Below are positions 28,370 to 37,290 of a stretch of 64,000 nucleotides of DNA, in pieces; the first letter of the stretch is position 1, and each line of letters begins with the position of its first letter. A model generated the notes under the pieces. That model saw only the letters and a list, made by a program, of their open reading frames with translations. It made no database searches and was not told where the DNA came from. The DNA lies in the NCBI RefSeq assembly GCF_010728155.1, contig NZ_AP022605.1, positions 2,666,001 through 2,730,000 of the forward strand, written 5' to 3'. The stretch is from Mycolicibacterium doricum. GTDB taxonomy: Bacteria > Actinomycetota > Actinomycetes > Mycobacteriales > Mycobacteriaceae. Both the position numbers and the translations under genes were made by a program.

Positions 28370-28581
28370 TTCCCTTCATTCCTTTCCGGCTCGGACCCTA
28401 TTTGGTCCGCAGTCCGGAAAGTGGGAGGCACGCCAGGACCACCCACCGCCCCGGCAACGGACGCACCCACTGGAACCCACCAAAACACCACGACACCGGC
28501 CAACCCCGCCTCAACCACCACTTCCACCCCCACCGCTACCTCAGCGCAAAGGACGACAACGAGCCCGAATAGGGTGATGGC

Positions 28582-29334
28582 GTGGCTGATTCCGTACTGA
28601 TGCAGGTCGACGACCACGTCGCCCTGATCACCGTCAATGACCCCGACCGTCGCAACGCCGTGACCTTCGAGATGTCGGCGGCACTTCGCGCGGCCGTCGA
28701 CGCGGCGGAGGCCGACCCGGAGGTGCACACGGTGATCGTCACCGGAGCCGGCAAGGCGTTCTGCGCGGGCGCGGATCTGACCGCACTGGGTGAGGCGACC
28801 GAAGACGGTCTGCGCCGAATCTACGACGGGTTCCTCGCGATAGCGCACTGCACGCTGCCAACCATCGCCGCCGTCAATGGCGCGGCCGTCGGCGCCGGGC
28901 TGAACCTGGCGCTCGCGGCGGACGTCCGGATCGCCGGCCCCAACGCCTTGTTCGACCCGCGTTTCCAGAAGCTCGGCATCCACCCCGGCGGTGGGGCGAC
29001 CTGGATGTTGCAGCGGGCCGTGGGTCCCGAGGTGGCCCGGGCGGCACTGCTTTTCGGCATGCGATTCGACGCCGATGCCGCAGTCCGCCACGGTCTTGCC
29101 CTCGAGGTCGCCGACGATCCCGTCGCCGCCGCGCGAGAGTTGGCCGCCGGGCCCGCAGCCGCACCGCGCGACGTCGTGCTGGCGACGAAAGCCTCAATGC
29201 GCGCGACCGCCAACCCGGGAACGGTCGACACCGACCAGCACCGGACGGCCGTCGACATCGAACTCGGACCCCAGGCGGCCTCCATCGAATCGCCGGAGTT
29301 CGCCCGCCGGCTCGCTGCCGCCAAACGCCGGTAG
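28582..29334 (+). CDS. echA14: Enoyl-CoA hydratase/isomerase family protein EchA14
   Basis: This 250-residue crotonase-fold protein matches Rv2486 by position and sequence. The oxyanion-hole segments are present ([10 protein letters not shown] and [22 protein letters not shown]). The two catalytic Glu residues of classical hydratases are not: the GGGxE position is Asn (GAGLNLA), and the FGQPE position reads FDPRFQ. It may therefore be an isomerase, thioesterase-like or inactive member rather than a true hydratase. It uses a GTG start, follows the 13E12 gene closely, and its stop is 1 nt from that of convergent bkdC. A role in branched-chain degradation is suggested only by the neighbourhood. 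Confidence 0.85.
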   Translation: MADSVLMQVDDHVALITVNDPDRRNAVTFEMSAALRAAVDAAEADPEVHTVIVTGAGKAFCAGADLTALGEATEDGLRRIYDGFLAIAHCTLPTIAAVNGAAVGAGLNLALAADVRIAGPNALFDPRFQKLGIHPGGGATWMLQRAVGPEVARAALLFGMRFDADAAVRHGLALEVADDPVAAARELAAGPAAAPRDVVLATKASMRATANPGTVDTDQHRTAVDIELGPQAASIESPEFARRLAAAKRR

Positions 29335-29335
29335 G

Positions 29336-30496
29336 TCACAGGTCGAGCAGTGCGAGCTCCGGCGTCTCGACGAGCTCGCGCAGCTCGCCCAGGAATGCCG
29401 CAACGGTGGCCCCGTCGGCGATCCGGTGATCGAAAGCGCACGTCAACGTCATCGTCGGGCGGGCGACCACCTCCCCGTCGACGACCACCGCACGCGGCTT
29501 CAAAGAACCCATCCCCAGGATCGCGGCCTCAGGGTGGTTGATCACCGGCACACCGTCATCCAGCCCTAGGGCGCCGAAATTGGAGACGGTGAAGGTCGAC
29601 CCCGACAACTCGGCTGGCCGCATCCGGCCGGCGCGAGCCTCCTCGACCATCCGCGCCACCGCCGCTGCGAGTTCGCGGGTCGTCTGGTCCTGCGCGTCGG
29701 CGATCACCGGCACCAGAAGCCCCCGCGGGGCGGCGACGCCGAATCCGAGATGAACGGCGCTGTGCCGGTGGATCTGCGGGCCGTCCGCCGTCTCGATCCA
29801 TGTCGCGTTGAGCGCTCGGTGGTGTCGCAGAGCCACCGTCAGCAACCGTAAGGTCAACACGAACGGCGTCACGGGCGGGTCCGAGTCATGCAGCCTGTCC
29901 CGCAGCCGCAACAGCGCGCCGCCGTCGACCGTGACGCTGGCGTGGGCGTCCGGGATCTCGCGTCGCGCCAACGACATCCGCCGCGCCATCTCGGCCTGGA
30001 CACCACCGACGGTGAACTGCTCCCGGGCCGGTGCCCGCCTCTGCGCCGCACGCTGCACGTCGTCGCGGGTGACCACCCCGTCCGGACCCGAGGCGCTGAC
30101 GGCGGACAAATCGACGTTCAGCTCGGCCGCGAGCTTCCGCACCGCCGGTTTGGCCCGCGGACGCCCGGATGGTGCGCGGGTGCGTCTGCTCGAATCCATG
30201 GCCTCGTCCGCGCCGTAGCCGACCAACACCGATCTGCGCTCGGAGCCAACCGGTACCGACGTGGCGATCCGCACCAGTAGCGATCCCACGTCGAGCGTCT
30301 GCCCCTCGTCGCCCCCGCGCTCAACGATCCGGCCGGCATGCGGGCTCGGGATCTCGACCTCCGCCTTGTTCGTCTCCACGGTGCACAGCGTCTGGTTGAG
30401 CTGCACCTCGTCCCCAACCTCGACCTCCCACGAGGTGATCGTCGCGTCCTGCAGGCCCTCGCCGAGGTCCGGAACCAGGAAATCGTGCACACTCAT
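29336..30496 (-). CDS. bkdC: Branched-chain 2-oxoacid dehydrogenase E2 subunit
   Basis: This 386-residue dihydrolipoamide acyltransferase is the core of the branched-chain keto-acid dehydrogenase complex. Residues 1-80 form a lipoyl domain (lipoyl Lys in [13 protein letters not shown]). A peripheral subunit-binding domain follows ([20 protein letters not shown]), then the catalytic domain with DHRIADG near the C-terminus. The ATG at 30496 overlaps the bkdB stop as ATGA. Its orthologue is Rv2495c, and in mycobacteria the E3 is supplied by Lpd elsewhere. One lipoyl domain is present. It ends the long minus-strand operon that begins at accD1. Confidence 0.95.
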   Translation of the reverse strand: MSVHDFLVPDLGEGLQDATITSWEVEVGDEVQLNQTLCTVETNKAEVEIPSPHAGRIVERGGDEGQTLDVGSLLVRIATSVPVGSERRSVLVGYGADEAMDSSRRTRAPSGRPRAKPAVRKLAAELNVDLSAVSASGPDGVVTRDDVQRAAQRRAPAREQFTVGGVQAEMARRMSLARREIPDAHASVTVDGGALLRLRDRLHDSDPPVTPFVLTLRLLTVALRHHRALNATWIETADGPQIHRHSAVHLGFGVAAPRGLLVPVIADAQDQTTRELAAAVARMVEEARAGRMRPAELSGSTFTVSNFGALGLDDGVPVINHPEAAILGMGSLKPRAVVVDGEVVARPTMTLTCAFDHRIADGATVAAFLGELRELVETPELALLDL

Positions 30497-31542
30497 GGCA
30501 TCTCCAGGGCACGCTGCACGCAGTCGAGCAGCCGGTCCACTCCGGGAAGCCACAGCTTCTCCAGGCGCGCCGGTGGATACGGGGTGTCGAATCCGGTGGC
30601 GCGCAGAACCGGGGCCTCCAGGTCGTAGAACAGCTCTTCGGAGATCCGTGCGGCCAGTTCGGCGCCGAAGCCGAGTGTCCGCGGGCCCTCGTGCATCACC
30701 ACCGCGCGCCCCGTCCTGCCCACCGATGCCGCCACGGTGTCGAAGTCGAGGGGGCTGAGCGAGCGCAGGTCGACGACCTCGAGCGACCAACCGTGAACGG
30801 CCGCAGCATCCGCGGCGGCCAGTGCCGTCGTCACCAGCGGTCCGTACGTGAGCACCGTGACGTCGGTGCCCTGGCGGCGCACCGCAGCGCGTCCGATCGG
30901 CAGACCGGGCTTCGCGGTGTCCACGGTCTCCCGAGCCCAGTACCGCCGCTTCGGTTCCAGATAGATGACCGGGTCGCGGGCAGCGATCGCGTGCCGCAGC
31001 AGCCAGTACGCGTCGGATGGACTCGACGGGGTCACCACCTTGAGGCCCGCCGTGTGCACCCAATACGTCTCCGTCGACTCCGAATGATGTTCGACCGCGC
31101 CGATTCCGCCGAACGACGGGATGCGGATCGTCACCGGCATGTCGACATCGCCGCGAGTACGCATGCGGTACTTCGCGAGATGACTGACCACCTGGTCGAA
31201 CGCCGGTGCGGCGAACCCGTCGAACTGGATCTCGGGCACGGGAACGAAACCGCGGATCGCCATGCCGATCGCGATACCGACGATCGCCGACTCGGCCAGC
31301 GGGGTATCGAAACATCGCTGCTCGCCGAACGTTTCGGCCAGCCCCTCGGTCACGCGGAACACCCCACCCAGGGTCGCGACGTCCTCACCGAACACCAGCA
31401 CCCGGTCGTCGGCGGCCATCGCATCGTGCAGGGCACGGTTGATCGCCTGCACCATGGTCGACTCGGTGACGGGCGGGACGTCGGCGAACAATGGCTGGTC
31501 ATCGCCGCTCGCACCGGGGGGCCGCTCGATCAACTGCGTCAT
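30493..31542 (-). CDS. bkdB: Branched-chain 2-oxoacid dehydrogenase E1 beta subunit
   Basis: This 349-residue transketolase-like beta subunit pairs with BkdA to decarboxylate 2-oxoacids from Leu, Ile and Val with thiamine diphosphate. Family segments are [52 protein letters not shown] and [16 protein letters not shown]-terminal transketolase domain follows ([12 protein letters not shown] and [11 protein letters not shown]). The ATG at 31542 is preceded by AAGGAGG, about 7 nt upstream, and is 1 nt after the bkdA stop; upstream in-frame codons lie inside bkdA. The orthologue is Rv2496c. Confidence 0.95.
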   Translation of the reverse strand: MTQLIERPPGASGDDQPLFADVPPVTESTMVQAINRALHDAMAADDRVLVFGEDVATLGGVFRVTEGLAETFGEQRCFDTPLAESAIVGIAIGMAIRGFVPVPEIQFDGFAAPAFDQVVSHLAKYRMRTRGDVDMPVTIRIPSFGGIGAVEHHSESTETYWVHTAGLKVVTPSSPSDAYWLLRHAIAARDPVIYLEPKRRYWARETVDTAKPGLPIGRAAVRRQGTDVTVLTYGPLVTTALAAADAAAVHGWSLEVVDLRSLSPLDFDTVAASVGRTGRAVVMHEGPRTLGFGAELAARISEELFYDLEAPVLRATGFDTPYPPARLEKLWLPGVDRLLDCVQRALEMP

Positions 31543-31543
31543 G

Positions 31544-32614
31544 TCACGCCTCCTTGGCCACCTCGGCGAGCAACCGGTCGCGCTGCTCGGCGAGATCCGG
31601 GGTGATGTCGTGGTAGACGGTGTCGAACACCTCGGCCACATCGACGTCGGGCGCACCGACCACCGCGTCACGAAGTTCGGCGCGCAACCGTTTCGACCTG
31701 GCCGTCACCCGGTCCTCCAGCCGTTCGGTCCACACGCCTGCACCCTGCAGGTAGGCGCGGTACCGCGGAATCGGGTCGAACGCGCGCCACCGGTCCACCT
31801 GCGACTGGTCGCGGTAGCGGCCGGGGTCGTCGGAGGTGGTGTGCGGCCCCAGCCGATAGGTGACCGCCTCGATCAGCGTCGGCCCGTTCCCCGCGCGGGC
31901 CCGCTCGGCCGCCTCCGCCATCACCGCGAAGCACGCCAGCACGTCGTTGCCGTCGACCCGCACCCCCGGCATGCCGTAGCCGGCGGCGCGGTGGGCGATC
32001 GACGGCCCGGCCACCTGGCGCTCCACCGGAACCGAGATCGCCCACTGGTTGTTCTGCACGAAGAACACGCACGGCACCTGGTAGAGGGCGGCGAGATTCA
32101 TCGCCTCGTGCACATCGCCTTCGCTGGTGGCGCCGTCCCCGAGGAAGACCGCCGTCACGGAGTTCTCGCCGAGGCGCTGGGCGGCCATGGCCGCGCCGAC
32201 GGCGTGCAGGCCCTGGGTACCGATCGGGATGGAGATCGGCGCACAGCACTTCGCGGTGAATCCCAGACCGCCGTGCCATGCACCCCGCCACACCGCCGCC
32301 AGCTGTGCCGGAGAGATGCCGCGCAACAGAAACGCGCCGATCTCCCGGTACTGCGGGAACAACCAGTCGGTCTTGCGCAGACAGGCGGTGGCGCCGACCT
32401 GTGCGGCCTCTTGACCGTGGCAGGACGCGTAGAGCGCCAGTTCGCCCTGGCGCTGCAGGTGCACGAATTCGGTGTCGAGGTCGCGGGTGACGACCATCGT
32501 CTCGTAGAGCCAGGACAGGGTTTCGGGAGGCAGGTCGCGGCTGTAGCGCTGATGTGCGCTCGGTGCGCCGTCGGCGCCGACCAGCCGCACGGGTTCCAAC
32601 TCGACGCCGGCCAT
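31544..32614 (-). CDS. bkdA: Branched-chain 2-oxoacid dehydrogenase E1 alpha subunit
   Basis: This 356-residue alpha subunit binds thiamine diphosphate through the GDG-X-N motif in GDGATSEGDVHEAMN followed by VPCVFFVQNNQW. The segments YASCHGQEAAQVG and the phosphorylation-loop-like YRLGPHTTSDDP are also typical. The ATG at 32614 is chosen because AGGAGG sits 4 nt upstream; an ATG ten codons earlier lacks a site. The orthologue is Rv2497c. About 100 bp separate it from citE upstream, with no evident terminator, so it may be read from the accD1 promoter or have its own. Confidence 0.94.
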   Translation of the reverse strand: MAGVELEPVRLVGADGAPSAHQRYSRDLPPETLSWLYETMVVTRDLDTEFVHLQRQGELALYASCHGQEAAQVGATACLRKTDWLFPQYREIGAFLLRGISPAQLAAVWRGAWHGGLGFTAKCCAPISIPIGTQGLHAVGAAMAAQRLGENSVTAVFLGDGATSEGDVHEAMNLAALYQVPCVFFVQNNQWAISVPVERQVAGPSIAHRAAGYGMPGVRVDGNDVLACFAVMAEAAERARAGNGPTLIEAVTYRLGPHTTSDDPGRYRDQSQVDRWRAFDPIPRYRAYLQGAGVWTERLEDRVTARSKRLRAELRDAVVGAPDVDVAEVFDTVYHDITPDLAEQRDRLLAEVAKEA

Positions 32615-32717
32615 ACCGCCTCCTTCAGGTCGCATCGACGGCATGTTCGGCCGTCCGACGACTTCAGGTGCTCAGCGTGTGGCGGTCAGAGCGGGAACCC
32701 CGGTGTAGGGATGCCGG

Positions 32718-33533
32718 CTAGTTGCCTGGGTGTGGCGCCAACCCGACGATGCGCTCCGCTCGCCTCAGCACTGGGGCATCCACCATTATGCCCTCGAACT
32801 GGAAGACGCCGCGTTGATTGCGCGCCGTGTCGAGGACCCGGCGCGCCCAGTCGGCTTGTTCGGCGGCGGGTCGGAATCGGTCACGGATCACCGCCACCTG
32901 GGTGGGGTGGATCGCGACCTTGGCATCGAACCCGACCGCGACGGCGTCGTCGACCTCGGCCCGCAGACCGTCGAGATTCTTGATGTCGAGGTATACCGAG
33001 TCCAGGGCCAACCGCCCGTAGGCTTTCGCCGCGAGCAGCGTCTGGGACCGCACGTGGACCGCCACGTCCCGATACCTTCCGTCCGGCCAGCGGTTGGCCG
33101 TCCCACCGGTGGCTGCGAACAGGTCCTCGGCGCCCCACATCACCGCGAACGCGTTGTCCGCGCGGGTCGACTCGACGACGTTGAGTGCGCCCAGCGGTGT
33201 CTCGACGAGCACCACCACCTTCAGTGGCGCCAGTGCGCTCACCCGGTCGGCGCTCTCGGTCTTGGGCAGCATGACCGTGGTGTAGTCCGTGCGTGCCAGC
33301 GCCTCCAGGTCGAGTGCGTGGTCGGAGGTGGCCGCCGGGTTGACCCGGACGACGGTGCGGGCCGGGTCCAGTGGGGTGTCGACAAGCGCGGCGCGCGCCC
33401 CCTCCCGGTCCTTGGCGGCCACCCCGTCCTCGAGGTCGAGGATCACCACATCGGCTGCGGCAGCGGCCTTGTCGAACCGTTCGGGCCGGTCGGCCGGGCA
33501 GAACAGCCAGCCGGGCCCGTTGTCGCCGAGCAT
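32718..33533 (-). CDS. citE: CitE-like beta-hydroxyacyl-CoA lyase
   Basis: This 271-residue HpcH/HpaI-CitE family TIM-barrel lyase matches Rv2498c. That enzyme has been reported to cleave (S)-citramalyl-CoA and (R)-3-hydroxy-3-methylglutaryl-CoA, serving itaconate dissimilation and leucine breakdown. Family features seen are LFCPADRPERFDKA near the N-terminus, VVILDLEDGVA with the metal-binding acids, VVVLVETPLGALNV and WGAEDLFAATGG. It overlaps the upstream maoC stop by one base (TGATG). In this operon it would supply the terminal lyase step producing acetyl-CoA and acetoacetate from leucine. The CitE and CitF partners of citrate lyase are absent, as expected. Confidence 0.92.
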   Translation of the reverse strand: MLGDNGPGWLFCPADRPERFDKAAAAADVVILDLEDGVAAKDREGARAALVDTPLDPARTVVRVNPAATSDHALDLEALARTDYTTVMLPKTESADRVSALAPLKVVVLVETPLGALNVVESTRADNAFAVMWGAEDLFAATGGTANRWPDGRYRDVAVHVRSQTLLAAKAYGRLALDSVYLDIKNLDGLRAEVDDAVAVGFDAKVAIHPTQVAVIRDRFRPAAEQADWARRVLDTARNQRGVFQFEGIMVDAPVLRRAERIVGLAPHPGN

Positions 33534-34036
33534 CAGTTCTCCTCGGCCGGCTGCTTGCGCACCATGGCCTTCCGCGCTGCGGTAGCGACGACCTCGCCGT
33601 GCTGGTTGCGCCCGACGTGGGAGAAGGTGACGATCCCCTCCCCCGGCCTGCTCTTGGACTCGCGCTTCTCGAGCACCTGGGTCTCGGCGTAGAGGGTATC
33701 CCCGTGGAACACGGGCTTCGGGAACGCCACCTCACCGAACCCCAGGTTGGCGACGATCGTCCCCTGAGTGAGCTGTGCGACCGACAGACCCACCAGCGTC
33801 GACAGCGTGAACATCGAGTTGACCAACCGTTGGTGGAACGGCGGCATCGCATCCGAGAAGGCCGCGTCGAGATGCAGCGCCTGGGTGTTCATGGTCAGCG
33901 TGGTGAACAGGACGTTGTCGGCCTCGGTGATGGTGCGCCCCGGCCGGTGCTGATAGAGCACGCCGGTCTCGAACTCCTCGAACCACAGTCCGCGCTGGGC
34001 GATGACCTTGCTGCCCACGGAGGCCTCTCCGGTCAC
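33533..34036 (-). CDS. MaoC-like (R)-enoyl-CoA hydratase
   Basis: This 167-residue hotdog hydratase of the MaoC type matches Rv2499c, which has been assigned as an (R)-specific hydratase acting on itaconyl-CoA or methylglutaconyl-CoA upstream of the CitE-like lyase. The core [25 protein letters not shown] carries the hydratase-2 pattern, with Asp and His positions, though it reads N-x-x-x-LH rather than DxNPxH. The C-terminal [21 protein letters not shown] is typical of MaoC families. Overlaps on both sides (4 bp with fadE19, 1 bp with citE) show tight coupling. Confidence 0.9.
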   Translation of the reverse strand: MTGEASVGSKVIAQRGLWFEEFETGVLYQHRPGRTITEADNVLFTTLTMNTQALHLDAAFSDAMPPFHQRLVNSMFTLSTLVGLSVAQLTQGTIVANLGFGEVAFPKPVFHGDTLYAETQVLEKRESKSRPGEGIVTFSHVGRNQHGEVVATAARKAMVRKQPAEEN

Positions 34037-35202
34037 AGGCCGGCCTGTCTCGCGATCAGCATCAGCTGCACTTCGGTCGTCCCCTCGCCGATCTCGAGGA
34101 TCTTGCTGTCGCGGTAGTGCCGTGCGACGGTGAACTCGTTCACGAAGCCGTAGCCACCGAAGATCTGTGTGGCATCGCGCGCGTTGTCCATCGCGGCCTC
34201 GCTGGCCACGAGTTTGGCGATCGCAGCCTCCTTCTTGAACGGCCTACCCGACAGCATCAAAGCCGCGGCGTCGTAGTAGGCGGTGCGGGCGACGTGCGCA
34301 CGGGTCTCCATCCGCGCGATCTTGAAGGCGATCGCCTGATTGCTTCCGATGCTGCGACCGAAGGCTTCACGGTCCTTGGCGTAGCGGACGCTCTCGTCCA
34401 CGCAACCCTGCGCCGCGCCGACCGACAGTGCGGCGATCGCGATGCGGCCCTCGTCGAGGATGCGCAGGAAGTTGGCGTAACCCCGCCCTCGTTCACCGAG
34501 CAGGTTCTCCTCGGGCACCCGCACGTCGTCGAACGACAGCGGATGGGTGTCGGAGGCGTTCCACCCCACCTTGTTGTACGCCGGTTCGGCGGTGAAGCCG
34601 TCGGTGGGCACGGGGACGAGGATCGACGAGATCTCCTTGCGCCCGTCGGTCTCACCCGTGACGGCGGTGACCGTCACCAGCTTGGTGATGTCGGTTCCCG
34701 AGTTGGTGATGAATTGCTTGCTGCCATTGATCACCCAGTGCCCGTCGTCGAGGCGGGCCGTGGTCTTGGTGGCTCCCGCGTCGCTGCCGCCGCCGGGTTC
34801 GGTCAACCCGAACGCTGCGAGCGCCTGGCCACTGGTCAACTGCGGCAACCACTCACGCTTCTGGGCCTCGTTGCCGAACCGGTACACCGGCATTGCCCCG
34901 AGCGATACGCCGGCCTCCAACGTGATCGCCACGCTCTGGTCGACCTTGCCCAGTTCCTCCAGCGCGAGGCACAGCGCGAAGTAGTCCCCGCCCATCCCGC
35001 CGTACTCCTCGGGAAACGGCAGGCCGAACAGTCCCATGTCGGCCATGGCGCGCACCACCTGGTACGGGAACGAATGCTCCTCGTCGTGTTTGGCGGCCAC
35101 CGGCGCCACGACCGTACGGGCGAAATCGCGCACAGTATTGGCGAGCTGTTCGTAATGGTCCGGCAGCGTGCCGGACGACAAGAAACCCGAGGAGTCGGTC
35201 AC
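34033..35202 (-). CDS. fadE19: Acyl-CoA dehydrogenase FadE19 (isovaleryl/branched-chain type)
   Basis: This 389-residue FAD enzyme dehydrogenates branched short-chain acyl-CoAs, for instance isovaleryl-CoA to 3-methylcrotonyl-CoA. Seen are the [18 protein letters not shown] flavin/substrate loop, [30 protein letters not shown], the adenine-binding [11 protein letters not shown] and the C-terminal [17 protein letters not shown]. The GTG start at 35202 overlaps the accA1 stop (GTGA), and its stop overlaps the maoC start. The orthologue is Rv2500c. Its place beside a methylcrotonyl-CoA carboxylase supports the isovaleryl role, but substrate range is inferred. Confidence 0.94.
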   Translation of the reverse strand: MTDSSGFLSSGTLPDHYEQLANTVRDFARTVVAPVAAKHDEEHSFPYQVVRAMADMGLFGLPFPEEYGGMGGDYFALCLALEELGKVDQSVAITLEAGVSLGAMPVYRFGNEAQKREWLPQLTSGQALAAFGLTEPGGGSDAGATKTTARLDDGHWVINGSKQFITNSGTDITKLVTVTAVTGETDGRKEISSILVPVPTDGFTAEPAYNKVGWNASDTHPLSFDDVRVPEENLLGERGRGYANFLRILDEGRIAIAALSVGAAQGCVDESVRYAKDREAFGRSIGSNQAIAFKIARMETRAHVARTAYYDAAALMLSGRPFKKEAAIAKLVASEAAMDNARDATQIFGGYGFVNEFTVARHYRDSKILEIGEGTTEVQLMLIARQAGL

Positions 35203-37286
35203 GATTGTTGCGCTCCTATGTCGGTAGCGCGAATCCGGGCCAGCGGCTGGCCCACCTTCACCTGGTCACCGACCGCGACGAGCAGTTCCACCACGCCGTC
35301 GACCGGCGCGGTCATGGCATGTTCCATCTTCATCGCCTCGACGGTCACCACCACAGTGCCCGAGGCGACCTCGGCGCCGTCGTCGGGGCCGACGGCCACC
35401 ACCGAACCCGGCATCGGACTGGTCAACTCGGCATCACCGCTGTGCGCGTCGTCCTGGCGCACCGGAGCCTCGCGCACCTCCGCGACGGCGACCGTGCGGC
35501 CCCCGCCGGCCAGCCACATCTGCCGGCCGTCGGCGGCCAGCCACATCTGCCGGCCGTCGGCGGCCAGCCACATCTGCCGGCCGTCGGCGGCGACGAGGTA
35601 GTCGGCGCGCAGACCGTCGATGGTGACGACAAGCCGGTCACCCTCGAGTGTGGCTGTCAAAGAACGAGTTTCGCCGTCCTCGATCCTCGCCCTGGCAGCC
35701 TGTGGGGTGCCGGTGAGGCGGACGTGGTCGGTGCGCTCACCGGACTGCAGGCGATGGGTCGTGGGCGCGTGGTCGCCGATGCGCCACCCCGTCGGCACCG
35801 CCCACAGGTCACCGCCGGGTGCCGGCCACGCCTGCAACCACAGGTAGGCTGCCGCGGCGATCAGGGCCTCGTCGCTCACCGGCGCGTGCGTGTAGTCGGG
35901 CGCCCGGCGGTCGAGCAGGCCGGTGTCGAGCCGGCCGGCGACGACGTCTGGGTCGGCGAGCAGGAACCGCAGGAAGTCGACGTTGGTGTCGACGCCCAGG
36001 ACCGCCGTCCGCGCGAGCGCGCGGTCGAGCGCGCGCAGAGCGGCCGAACGGTCGGCCCCGTGGGCGATCACCTTGGCCAGCATCGGGTCGTAGTCGCTGC
36101 CGACCACTGCGCCGCGGCTCAGTCCCGAGTCGACACGGACGCCGACGCCCGTGGGTTCCGCTAATCCGTGGACGGTCCCACCGGTCGGCAGGAAGCCGCG
36201 GCCCGGGTCTTCGGCGTAGACGCGGGCCTCGACGGCGTGCCCGGTCATGACGATGTCGCCCTGGGCGATGGTCAGTTTCTCTCCCGCGGCGATGCGGATC
36301 TGCTGCTCGACGAGGTCGACACCGGTGACCATCTCGGTGACCGGGTGCTCGACCTGCAGGCGGGTGTTCATCTCCATGAAGAAGAACTCGTCGGGCCGGT
36401 CGGCCGACACGATGAACTCCACCGTGCCTGCGCCGGCATAGCCCACGCTACGCGCGGTGTCGCACGCCGCCGCGCCGATCCGGGCGCGCGTCGCCTCGTC
36501 GAGCAGCGGCGACGGCGCCTCCTCGATCACCTTCTGATGGCGACGCTGCAGACTGCACTCGCGTTCGCCGAGATGCACGATGTTGCCGTGCCCGTCGGCG
36601 AGCACCTGCACCTCGATGTGGCGCGGGTTGAGCACGAACCGTTCCAGGAACAGCGTGTCGTCACCGAACGCGGCGGCCGACTCCCGGCGGGCCGAGATGA
36701 GCGCGGCGGGCAACTCGCTCGGGTCACGCACCACCCGCATGCCCTTGCCGCCGCCACCGGCCGCCGGTTTCACCAGCACCGGGAAGCCGACTTCCTCAGC
36801 GCCACCGATCAGGTCGTCGTCGGTCAGCCCCGGGCGCGAGATCCCGGGGACGACGGGCACGCCGAACAGCGAGACCGTCGCCTTGGCCGCGATCTTGTCG
36901 CCCATGGTCCGGATCGCCCCGACGGGCGGGCCGATGAACACGATGCCCGCGGCCTCTAGTGCCGCGGCGAAATCGGCGTTCTCCGAGAGGAACCCATAAC
37001 CCGGGTGTACGGCTTGGGCTCCGGTCTGGCGCGCTGCGGACACGACCGCGTCGATGTCGAGATAGCTCTGCCGGGCAGCGGCGGGTCCGATCCGAACCGC
37101 CACGTCGGCCTCCGCAACGTGGCGGGCGCCGGCGTCGGCGTCGCTGTACACCGCCGCCGAGCGGATGCCCATCGCGCGCAGGGTGGCGATGACCCGTACG
37201 GCGATCTCTCCGCGGTTGGCGACCAGCACGGTGGTGAATCCCCCGTCGCTTCGCTGGCCCCTGGTGTCGAACGTGTGGTGTGTCAT
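35199..37286 (-). CDS. accA1: Acyl-CoA (methylcrotonyl-CoA) carboxylase biotin subunit AccA1
   Basis: This 695-residue alpha subunit joins an ATP-grasp biotin carboxylase (residues 15-470: [54 protein letters not shown]) to a C-terminal biotin carrier domain whose biotinylated Lys lies in EAMKM at about residue 653. With AccD1 it carboxylates 3-methylcrotonyl-CoA in leucine breakdown. The ATG at 37286 lies 4 nt after the accD1 stop; the longer frame reaches into accD1. A 9-residue unit, AADGRQMWL, is repeated three times between the linker domain and the biotin domain, apparently specific to this strain or lineage. The orthologue is Rv2501c. Confidence 0.95.
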   Translation of the reverse strand: MTHHTFDTRGQRSDGGFTTVLVANRGEIAVRVIATLRAMGIRSAAVYSDADAGARHVAEADVAVRIGPAAARQSYLDIDAVVSAARQTGAQAVHPGYGFLSENADFAAALEAAGIVFIGPPVGAIRTMGDKIAAKATVSLFGVPVVPGISRPGLTDDDLIGGAEEVGFPVLVKPAAGGGGKGMRVVRDPSELPAALISARRESAAAFGDDTLFLERFVLNPRHIEVQVLADGHGNIVHLGERECSLQRRHQKVIEEAPSPLLDEATRARIGAAACDTARSVGYAGAGTVEFIVSADRPDEFFFMEMNTRLQVEHPVTEMVTGVDLVEQQIRIAAGEKLTIAQGDIVMTGHAVEARVYAEDPGRGFLPTGGTVHGLAEPTGVGVRVDSGLSRGAVVGSDYDPMLAKVIAHGADRSAALRALDRALARTAVLGVDTNVDFLRFLLADPDVVAGRLDTGLLDRRAPDYTHAPVSDEALIAAAAYLWLQAWPAPGGDLWAVPTGWRIGDHAPTTHRLQSGERTDHVRLTGTPQAARARIEDGETRSLTATLEGDRLVVTIDGLRADYLVAADGRQMWLAADGRQMWLAADGRQMWLAGGGRTVAVAEVREAPVRQDDAHSGDAELTSPMPGSVVAVGPDDGAEVASGTVVVTVEAMKMEHAMTAPVDGVVELLVAVGDQVKVGQPLARIRATDIGAQQS
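35510..35590 (-). repeat. Three perfect 27-bp units inside accA1
   Basis: Three identical tandem copies of a 27-bp unit encode AADGRQMWL three times just before the biotin carrier domain of AccA1. The copies are perfect, indicating recent expansion, and the unit is a multiple of three so the frame is kept. Confidence 0.97.
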
Positions 37287-37290
37287 GCGA

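Larger units (their letters stand above)
27145..28435 (-). mobile_element. IS3-family insertion sequence, 1291 bp
   Basis: The element runs from TGG to CCA. Its imperfect terminal inverted repeats (27145-27174 and 28406-28435) share the inner perfect 15-mer TTTCCGGACTGCGGA and outer TGG..TGCC words. It is flanked by a 3-bp target duplication GGA (27142-27144 and 28436-28438), typical of IS3. It carries orfA and orfB on the minus strand, with a DDE transposase in orfB. Single-base losses in orfB and near the orfA-orfB junction suggest it is no longer autonomous. It interrupts the 13E12 HNH gene. The IS subgroup is not assigned. Confidence 0.93.
25869..28572 (+). pseudogene. 13E12-family DUF222/HNH endonuclease gene, split by an IS3 element
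   Basis: The left part (25869-27144) encodes the DUF222 region and most of the HNH domain (RDKGCTHPHCTAPFYWTQAHH, then DIDNLTLACQPANLMIDKTGW). The right part (28439-28572) encodes the C-terminus, with HDTGQPRLNHHFHPHRYL and a TAG stop. Removing 27145-28435 plus one copy of the GGA duplication joins the two in frame as GWTTHRPGNGRTHW, the usual form in this family, giving 469 residues. The interrupted gene makes a product ending in IS-derived sequence and lacking the tail. A perfect SOS box lies immediately upstream. A His-Asp-Thr repeat at about residues 236-263 is a further oddity. 13E12 proteins are repetitive in mycobacteria and of uncertain function. Confidence 0.93.
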
